Origin: an uncultured beta proteobacterium
GTDB lineage: Bacteria > Pseudomonadota > Gammaproteobacteria > Burkholderiales > Burkholderiaceae
Assembly (NCBI GenBank): GCA_903909925.1
Contig: CAIVXR010000049.1
Location: 1-10,827 of the forward strand
Length of the DNA stretch: 10,827 bases
Direction of reading: 5' to 3'
Shown here one piece after another: positions 6,127-10,827 of the stretch. Below the pieces are notes generated by a model. The model had not been told where the DNA came from. It searched no databases and was given only the letters and a program-made list of their open reading frames with translations. The position numbers were made by a program, and so were the translations under genes. The stretch's first letter is position 1. Each line of letters opens with the position of its first letter.

Positions 6127-6363
6127 ATGGTTAATCTGCCAAATTTCATCTTCTCTCTGGTTATGGGTTTTTTGATGTCTTTGACCATCACGCTTGTAAC
6201 TACTTTTGCGCGCATTAGAGCCGCAGAAAACTTTTTTTCGGCATGGCTAGAAGTTTGGTCAGTAGCTTATCCTGTCGCAGTTGTGTGTATTTGGATTTAT
6301 AAGCCATTTTCGACTAAGCTAACCGATCTATTACTTAAAAAATTAAGACAAGCTAGTCATTGA
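6127..6363 (+). CDS. DUF2798-family small membrane protein
   Basis: Seventy-eight residues with two transmembrane helices (about 7-30 and 45-60) joined by a short polar loop and ending in a basic tail. The arrangement of LPNFIFSLVMGFLMSLTIT, then FFSAWLEVWSVAYPVAVV, then KPFSTKLTDLLLKKL fits DUF2798 as I know it. That family has no established function. The purine-rich GAGGG touches the ATG with only zero to one base between, too close for normal use. No alternative in-frame ATG exists until residue 14, inside the first helix. A small lipoprotein gene follows 19 bases after the stop on the same strand, and the two probably form one unit. Confidence 0.7.
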   Translation: MVNLPNFIFSLVMGFLMSLTITLVTTFARIRAAENFFSAWLEVWSVAYPVAVVCIWIYKPFSTKLTDLLLKKLRQASH

Positions 6364-6382
6364 ATAACGAGAAATACTTTTT

Positions 6383-6625
6383 ATGAGAGTCTATGCGGGA
6401 GTATTTTGCTCGGCACTATTAAGCGCTTGTGCAGCTGTTTACACAGATGCATCAGATGCAAATCACGTCACTTTTTTAAATAGCAGTGGCGAGTCGATTG
6501 AGCAATTAACTAAGAAGGCAAGTGATTATTGCGCGCAGTACGGCAAGACTGCGTCATTTAAAGACAGTGATACAAAGCTAGTCGCAGTTTTTGACTGCAA
6601 ATTACCTCAGAGCAAAAGCAAATAA
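6383..6625 (+). CDS. Small predicted lipoprotein
   Basis: Eighty residues. The first 15 form a short signal peptide ending in the lipobox LLSAC, with Cys16 as the lipidation site. Ala follows the Cys rather than Asp, which by the +2 rule suggests the outer membrane. The mature part is small and polar, with two more cysteines (in DYCAQYG and VFDCKLP) that could form a disulfide in the periplasm. No family is recognised. It lies 19 bases after the DUF2798 gene. ACGAGA about ten bases upstream may be the ribosome site. Its TAA stop directly abuts the stop codon of prfC on the other strand, with no terminator between. Confidence 0.7.
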   Translation: MRVYAGVFCSALLSACAAVYTDASDANHVTFLNSSGESIEQLTKKASDYCAQYGKTASFKDSDTKLVAVFDCKLPQSKSK

Positions 6626-8260
6626 TCAACCTGCTAATTCGGATTGGTAAATTAGGCCAGCATGCTCTCTAAGCGCATGAAATTGTATGGATTCCCAGCG
6701 CTGTTGCGCTACATCAAGCTCTGACTTGTGGGATGCAAGGAAAACAGATGCACCCACAACATCCTCGGCCATACGATGAATATTTTCCTGAGTAAATTTT
6801 TTCAAAGCAACAGGATCATCTGAGCTAACCCAGCGTGCTAGGTTATAACGTGCCGGCAGAAGGCGGACTTCAGCGCCATACTCTGTTTGTAGCCGATGAC
6901 TGACAACCTCAAATTGGAGTTGACCAAAAGCCCCTAAGAGCATCGTCCCTCCAGCCATAGGGCGAAAGACTTGGATAGCACCTTCTTCGCCAAGTTGCAT
7001 CAGCCCAGTCCTTAATTGCTTAGAGCGCAAGGGGTCTGCAGATTCAACCATGCGAAAAATTTCAGGAGCAAAAAATGGCAGACCTGTAAATTGCAATTGT
7101 TCGCCTTCAGTCAGCGTGTCACCCAAACGAAGTAAACCATGATTCGGTAGGCCAATAATGTCGCCTGGAAATGCCTCATCTAAGATATCACGTCTTTGTG
7201 AAAGAAAAGACAAGGCATTATTGGTGCGCACCTCTTTGTTGTTTCGACAAATCTTTAATTTCATACCACGCTGAAAATGTCCCGAGCAGATTCGTAAAAA
7301 TGCTACACGGTCACGGTGTGCGGGGTCCATATTGGCTTGGATCTTAAAGACAACGGCAGAGAATTTATTTTCAGCAGGACTGACTTCGCGTTGTAGCGCT
7401 TTGCGTGATCCTGGTGATGGTGCAAGCTCAACGAGCGTATTCAAGATTTCTCTTACACCGAAATTATTAATAGCTGAGCCAAAAAACACGGGGGACTGAT
7501 GGCCTGCCAAGAAGGCTTCACGGTCAAATGCAGGCATTGCTTCTTTAATTAGAGCTACTTCTGCCAAGGCGTTTTCTAAATCAGAACCCAGGCGCTCTTT
7601 AAGAGCCGGATCGTGCACGTCAACCACAGCATGTGAGTCTTCGGTAATGCGATCTTCACCCGCTTTAAACATACGCATGCGCATATTCGCGATATCAATC
7701 ACGCCCGCAAAAGATTTGCCCATACCAACTGGCCAGGTGAATGGCACAACTTCAATACCAAGAGCAGTTTCAATCTCGTCCATTAATTCCATGGGAGGCT
7801 TGACCTCACGGTCCATCTTATTAATAAAAGTGACAATAGGCGTATTGCGAGCGCGACATACCTCAAGCAAGCGCAAGGTTTGTGATTCAACACCATTAGC
7901 TGCATCAATTACCATCAAGGCAGAATCTACCGCTGTTAGAACACGATAAGTATCTTCAGAGAAATCTTGGTGACCAGGAGTATCCAGTAGATTGATGATG
8001 CAGTCGCGGTATTCCATCTGCATCACAGAACTTGCGACAGAGATACCACGTTGCTTCTCAATCTCCATCCAGTCAGAGGTTGCATGCCGGCTTGCTTTGC
8101 GAGCTTTCACGCTACCAGCAATTTGAATTGCGCCAGCGTAAAGCAATAACTTCTCAGTGAGCGTTGTCTTGCCAGCATCTGGGTGAGAGATGATGGCAAA
8201 GCTGCGACGTCGTAATACTTCTGAGCCTGGAGTGCTGGGGGTGGTGGTATCGATGGTAAT
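6626..8260 (-). CDS. prfC: Peptide chain release factor 3
   Basis: RF3 is a cytosolic translational GTPase that releases RF1 and RF2 from the ribosome after termination. From the start chosen here it has about 544 residues (E. coli RF3 has 529). G1 is SHPDAGKTT (about 25-33), G3 is DTPGHQDF (93-100), G4 is NKMD (147-150), and the RF3-typical REVKPPMELMDEIE follows. The later domains and C-terminus are complete. The start is odd: between the in-frame TAG at 8276-8278 and the P-loop there is no ATG, GTG, TTG or CTG. The first NTG is a TTG at 8146, after the P-loop, which cannot be the true start. ATT at 8258-8260, giving MTIDTTTP, is my choice because it lies about 22 bases after a likely transcription start; ATT at 8275 and ATC at 8254 are alternatives. 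The product is very sure, the start is not. Confidence 0.9.
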   Translation of the reverse strand: MTIDTTTPSTPGSEVLRRRSFAIISHPDAGKTTLTEKLLLYAGAIQIAGSVKARKASRHATSDWMEIEKQRGISVASSVMQMEYRDCIINLLDTPGHQDFSEDTYRVLTAVDSALMVIDAANGVESQTLRLLEVCRARNTPIVTFINKMDREVKPPMELMDEIETALGIEVVPFTWPVGMGKSFAGVIDIANMRMRMFKAGEDRITEDSHAVVDVHDPALKERLGSDLENALAEVALIKEAMPAFDREAFLAGHQSPVFFGSAINNFGVREILNTLVELAPSPGSRKALQREVSPAENKFSAVVFKIQANMDPAHRDRVAFLRICSGHFQRGMKLKICRNNKEVRTNNALSFLSQRRDILDEAFPGDIIGLPNHGLLRLGDTLTEGEQLQFTGLPFFAPEIFRMVESADPLRSKQLRTGLMQLGEEGAIQVFRPMAGGTMLLGAFGQLQFEVVSHRLQTEYGAEVRLLPARYNLARWVSSDDPVALKKFTQENIHRMAEDVVGASVFLASHKSELDVAQQRWESIQFHALREHAGLIYQSELAG

Positions 8261-8289
8261 TCTGCGCTTATTAATCTAGTTTGGACGCA

Positions 8290-8295
8290 ATTATA
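8290..8295 (-). promoter_or_regulatory. Probable -10 element of the prfC promoter
   Basis: On the minus strand this is a perfect TATAAT, in GCTTATAATTGCG, in the 50-base gap between the pseudouridine synthase gene and prfC. Transcription would start near 8282-8283. The -35 region (about GTTCTA at a 17-base spacer) is weak. Confidence 0.5.
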
Positions 8296-8310
8296 AGCGG
8301 GTGAGCGTAC

Positions 8311-9054
8311 TTAGAACTGCTCTTGAGGCCTTACAAATCGCCACTGTCCCGGTGGCAGTGGGCCCAACGAAATTCGACCCATTCTGACCCGCTTCAGACC
8401 AAGGACCTTAAGCCCAACCATTTCGCACATTCTCCGAATCTGACGCTTACGCCCCTCACGCAATACAAAGCGCAGCTGATCTTCATTTTGCCAACTCACT
8501 TGTGCTGGCTTTAGTGCAACCCCGTCTAAAGAGAGGCCATGTTTAAGGCGATCTAAATCTTCAAAAGAAAGTGCGCCTTCAACGCGAACTAAATACTCTT
8601 TTTCAATTGGACTATTTTCACCAATCAATAATTTAGCAATGCGACCATCTTGGGTTAGTACTAGCATCCCAGTTGAGTCAATATCCAGTCTGCCCGCCGG
8701 CGCTAGGCCTTTGGTGTTAAAGCGGGGGTTGCGACCTTTATCAAGGGGGCTGCCAAAGTAGTTATCAGGCGTAATTAATGAGGCGGCTGGTTGGTATTCT
8801 TGCTCATCGTCATAGTGTGAGATATAGCCAACAGGCTTATTCAAAATAACAGTGATTCGAGAAGCCTGTTGAACTTTAGCGCCAGATTGCAATTCAATTT
8901 TTTGATGTCGATAAGCACGTATGCCAAGTTCGTTTACCACTTGGCCATCTACTGTGACTAAACCTTGCTCAATATAAGAGTCTGCTTCACGACGTGAGCA
9001 TAGCCCTAACTCAGACAACAATTTTGAAACACGTACTTTATCTTCCATGCCCAT
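8311..9054 (-). CDS. RNA pseudouridine synthase, RsuA/RluB/RluE/RluF family (RluF-like)
   Basis: About 247 residues. The N-terminal S4 RNA-binding domain (about 6-65) shows the typical LGLCSRREADSYIEQG helix. The catalytic domain opens with VILNKPVGYIS and has GRLDIDSTG with the catalytic Asp at about residue 124. KEYLV follows, then the GRKRQIRRMCE motif near the C-terminus. These enzymes turn specific uridines of rRNA into pseudouridine. The RRMCE and CSRREAD wording recalls E. coli RluF (23S U2604), but RluB/RsuA-type specificity cannot be ruled out, so no symbol is given. ATG at 9054 is preferred over TTG 9066, which lies inside a perfect palindrome; ATG 9048 is also possible, and none has a clear ribosome site. 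It lies about 46 bases after the acyltransferase stop and is probably cotranscribed with it. Confidence 0.85.
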   Translation of the reverse strand: MGMEDKVRVSKLLSELGLCSRREADSYIEQGLVTVDGQVVNELGIRAYRHQKIELQSGAKVQQASRITVILNKPVGYISHYDDEQEYQPAASLITPDNYFGSPLDKGRNPRFNTKGLAPAGRLDIDSTGMLVLTQDGRIAKLLIGENSPIEKEYLVRVEGALSFEDLDRLKHGLSLDGVALKPAQVSWQNEDQLRFVLREGRKRQIRRMCEMVGLKVLGLKRVRMGRISLGPLPPGQWRFVRPQEQF

Positions 9055-9058
9055 ATTA

Positions 9059-9107
9059 TCGGGCAATTGCCCGAAGGAGGCATTCTTGCCTGGCTATCTT
9101 TCAGCCA
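9059..9107 (-). repeat. Palindrome and two hairpins between the acyltransferase and pseudouridine synthase genes
   Basis: Three inverted repeats fill this short gap. TCGGGCAATTGCCCGA (9059-9074) is a perfect 16-base palindrome. AGGCA-TTCT-TGCCT (9078-9091) is a five-pair hairpin. TGGCT/AGCCA (9091-9107) is another and overlaps the acyltransferase stop codon. None has a U tract, so they are more likely an RNA processing or stability element, or a protein site, than a terminator. Confidence 0.6.
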
Positions 9108-10000
9108 GCAGACTTATAGGGGTTTACTTCGTTGCCAGGAGGATTTTTAAAGCGCTTATGGACCCAATAGTATTCGGCAGGGCGCAGCCGAATTTCTTTT
9201 TCAAAATACTGGTTTAAACGCGCGGTATCTGTTTTGGAGTCAGGCCCAGGAAAGTCTTTTAGTGGCGCACTGATTTCGCAAAGGTAGCCAGATTCGTCCG
9301 CCTTTAAGGTTGTGGTCATCATGCAAACATCGGCCCCGGTAATCTTGGCTAAACGTGATACGGTAGTAATGGTATTCGTTTCAATCCCAAAGAAGGGAAC
9401 AAACTCAGAATCTTTTATGCCAAGATCAATATCTGGAGCAATGATGATGAAGTCGCCATTACGAATCTCTCGAATGATTTGTTTCGAGTTTCCTTGCCGA
9501 TCAATTGAATTGCCGCCAAAGCGATTACGCCAATCAATAATTTTTTGGTTGAAGAATGGACTTTTCATTCTCTGAAAAAATCCTGAAGTCCGTGGCCAAT
9601 GTTGCTGCTTAGCAAGTGCGCTCAAAATAATGCTACCTTCGATACCAGTGAAATGCATATTCACCAGAATGCGTGGTTTTCTGCTTGTGAGATCAACAGC
9701 AGATTTCACCTCAATCATATCTTCCAACTGCTTTTTGCTGCCTAGCCAAATAACGCTTTTCTCAACTAGGCTGCGACCAAGTAAGCGCCAGTGTTGCTTG
9801 CTCAAAAGATCGATTTCGGTTGCATTTAATTGGGGAAAACACAAATGCAGATTTGTTTTGACAACTCGATTTCGGTCTCCTGGAATACGCGCGGCAATGT
9901 AGCCTAAGCCATAGCCAATCGACACCAAAAGCTTATAAGGGAGGATGGAGAGTAGCTTAAGAAAAGCAACTACTAGATGATTAAAAAAGGATTTGAGCAA
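9101..10000 (-). CDS. LpxL/HtrB-family lysophospholipid (lipid A) acyltransferase
   Basis: About 299 residues. The N-terminus holds a hydrophobic anchor (about 9-35) for the inner membrane. It is followed by the RVVKTNLHLCFPQL segment, the catalytic HX4E motif as HFTGIE (His116, Glu121), a FFQRMKSPFFNQ segment, the DNxxG-like APDIDLGI, and the family's C-terminal PAEYYWVHKRFKNPPGNE. LpxL/HtrB proteins add a secondary acyl chain to lipid A; which position or chain is added cannot be told. The start must be TTG at 10000, because the next Met is near residue 95. It lies seven bases after the carbonic anhydrase stop, so translation is probably coupled. Confidence 0.85.
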   Translation of the reverse strand: MLKSFFNHLVVAFLKLLSILPYKLLVSIGYGLGYIAARIPGDRNRVVKTNLHLCFPQLNATEIDLLSKQHWRLLGRSLVEKSVIWLGSKKQLEDMIEVKSAVDLTSRKPRILVNMHFTGIEGSIILSALAKQQHWPRTSGFFQRMKSPFFNQKIIDWRNRFGGNSIDRQGNSKQIIREIRNGDFIIIAPDIDLGIKDSEFVPFFGIETNTITTVSRLAKITGADVCMMTTTLKADESGYLCEISAPLKDFPGPDSKTDTARLNQYFEKEIRLRPAEYYWVHKRFKNPPGNEVNPYKSAG

Positions 10001-10007
10001 ATGCGAT

Positions 10008-10673
10008 TTACTCTGCGTCGTAACGAGTTAAGGTTTTTTTGTAACGCATTTCCATTTCTTCGATTGAGCTACAGGACATTCCTAAATCTTTTACTATCCC
10101 GGTGTCAAGACGGTATGCCCAGCCATGTACTGTTAGATCTTGGCCACGGAGCCAGGCATCTTGAACAATAGTGGTCTCACATACATTGACAACCTGTTCA
10201 ATCACATTCAATTCACATAAGCGATCTTGGCGCTTAGGGGTAGGCAAAACTTCTCCTAAATAGCGCCCATGTTTTTGGTGAACATCTTTAACGTGTCGCA
10301 ACCAATTGTCAGCAAGACCTACGCGCCGATCGCCTAATGCTGCATGTACGCCTGCACAACCATAATGGCCTACCACTAAGATATGTTTTACCTTCAGTAA
10401 ATCAATGGCGAACTGAATCACAGACAAACAATTTAAGTCAGTATGGACAACCACGTTAGCCACGTTACGATGAACAAATAGCTCGCCTGGTAGCAGGTCA
10501 ACAATTTCATTAGCGGGCACACGACTATCGGAGCAGCCAATCCAGAGATATTCTGGAGCCTGTTGGCTAACTAAACGTTTGAAGAAATCAGGGTCCTTGG
10601 CAATCATGCTTTCAGCCCAGTTGCGATTGCTTGCAAATAGGTGATCTAGCGTTTTGGAACTCTTCATAATCAT
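10008..10673 (-). CDS. can: Beta-class carbonic anhydrase
   Basis: A 221-residue cytosolic zinc enzyme that interconverts CO2 and bicarbonate. Zinc ligands are visible as Cys47 in CSDSR (with the Asp49/Arg51 dyad), His103 and Cys106 in GHYGCAGV. The HRNVAN segment and the NWLRHVKDVHQKH segment are also typical of the Can/CynT type. All residues needed for activity are present and the length is normal for the E. coli Can group. The first ATG, at 10673, and another two codons on, at 10667, are both possible; neither has a good ribosome site. It is the first gene of a tight minus-strand set with the acyltransferase and the pseudouridine synthase. In the same window the distant sbtA-like gene offers a bicarbonate importer. 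Confidence 0.92.
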   Translation of the reverse strand: MIMKSSKTLDHLFASNRNWAESMIAKDPDFFKRLVSQQAPEYLWIGCSDSRVPANEIVDLLPGELFVHRNVANVVVHTDLNCLSVIQFAIDLLKVKHILVVGHYGCAGVHAALGDRRVGLADNWLRHVKDVHQKHGRYLGEVLPTPKRQDRLCELNVIEQVVNVCETTIVQDAWLRGQDLTVHGWAYRLDTGIVKDLGMSCSSIEEMEMRYKKTLTRYDAE

Positions 10674-10722
10674 GGTTTAAGTTTAAAGTACTTTGATGAC
10701 GCCTATTTGGTTAAAACAAACC

Positions 10723-10742
10723 CCCAACGGAATTACGTTAAA
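10723..10742 (-). terminator. Possible weak terminator upstream of can
   Basis: On the minus strand TTTAACG and CGTTGGG can pair (four Watson-Crick and three G-U pairs, loop TAATTC), followed by GGTTTGTTTT. It would end whatever minus-strand unit lies beyond the right edge. Confidence 0.3.
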
Positions 10743-10827
10743 CCTGCATTGCCAGCCTGGGGCAAAGCTCACTAAAGTAGTAGGCTTGCATGATGGCTGT
10801 CTGAAGATTTCTCTTCAGGCTCCTGCT
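10738..10827 (-). CDS. Possible C-terminal end of an unidentified protein (may instead be structured RNA)
   Basis: On the minus strand one frame is open from the window edge to TAA, giving 29 codons that end in QAYYFSELCPRLAMQV. I do not recognise it. The length is too short to prove coding, and a second frame is also open for 17 codons before its stop. The same bases can form several good hairpins: CTGAAGA/TCTTCAG with a GAAA loop on the minus strand, GCAAAGC/GCTTGC enclosing ACTA/TAGT, and TTGCC/GGCAA. So an untranslated leader or a small RNA is an equal possibility. Confidence 0.25.
   Translation of the reverse strand, partial: SRSLKRNLQTAIMQAYYFSELCPRLAMQV

Noticed and set aside
7647..7949. 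100-codon plus-strand frame inside prfC
   Set aside because: It lies opposite the conserved GTPase domain, has no ribosome site and a low-complexity Ser/Thr/Ile make-up typical of a shadow frame.
8276..8292. TTG CGT CCA AAC TAG ahead of prfC, suggesting amber readthrough from a TTG start
   Set aside because: The TTG overlaps the TATAAT -10 element, so it would not be in the transcript made from that promoter, and nothing supports readthrough.
9312..10171. Plus-strand frames at 9312-9575, 9630-9902 and 9977-10171
   Set aside because: They lie opposite the acyltransferase and carbonic anhydrase, whose families are clear, and have no independent start signals.
1..10827. A defence island, phage, transposon or CRISPR array
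   Set aside because: No repeat-spacer pattern, transposase, integrase, nuclease or toxin-antitoxin signature was seen. The genes are ordinary chromosomal ones.

Overview
The window looks like a chromosomal segment of a moderately AT-rich betaproteobacterium. A Polynucleobacter-like freshwater Burkholderiaceae is my best guess, from the protein flavour (release factor 3, beta-carbonic anhydrase, MipA/OmpV, LpxL-type acyltransferase) and the compact layout. This is a judgement from memory of such proteins, not a database result. I see no phage, insertion sequence, CRISPR array, tRNA or rRNA.

Left part (1-2766, plus strand): the tail of a carboxymuconolactone decarboxylase-family gene, an SbtA-type sodium-dependent bicarbonate permease, a PaiB-type FMN-binding protein and a TauE/SafE-type anion exporter. 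These are mostly separate small units. Position 2767-3360 holds no well-recognised protein gene. It contains a well-conserved glycine riboswitch aptamer, a downstream ghost-aptamer-like fold, and a strong ribosome binding site leading to an ATG that reaches a stop after six codons. A 63-codon orphan ORF and a strong bidirectional terminator follow.

Middle (3362-6625): a minus-strand pair of histidine phosphatase and MipA/OmpV outer-membrane protein, transcribed divergently from an EamA-family exporter. A 60-residue basic protein lies convergent to EamA across a shared terminator. A small plus-strand pair follows: a DUF2798 membrane protein and a short lipoprotein.

Right part (6626-10827, minus strand): beta-carbonic anhydrase, LpxL/HtrB-like acyltransferase, an RluF/RsuA-family pseudouridine synthase and prfC (release factor 3), in transcription order. 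The first three are tightly packed and probably cotranscribed. prfC seems to have its own promoter. It has no ATG, GTG, TTG or CTG start codon ahead of its conserved P-loop, which points to an AUU start. The right edge shows a minus-strand stretch that is either the C-terminus of another protein or a structured RNA.

The best leads are the orphaned glycine riboswitch with a possible competing P1 helix, and the apparent AUU initiation of prfC. SbtA and a beta-carbonic anhydrase in one window suggest inorganic-carbon handling in a presumed heterotroph, though the two genes are far apart and on opposite strands.
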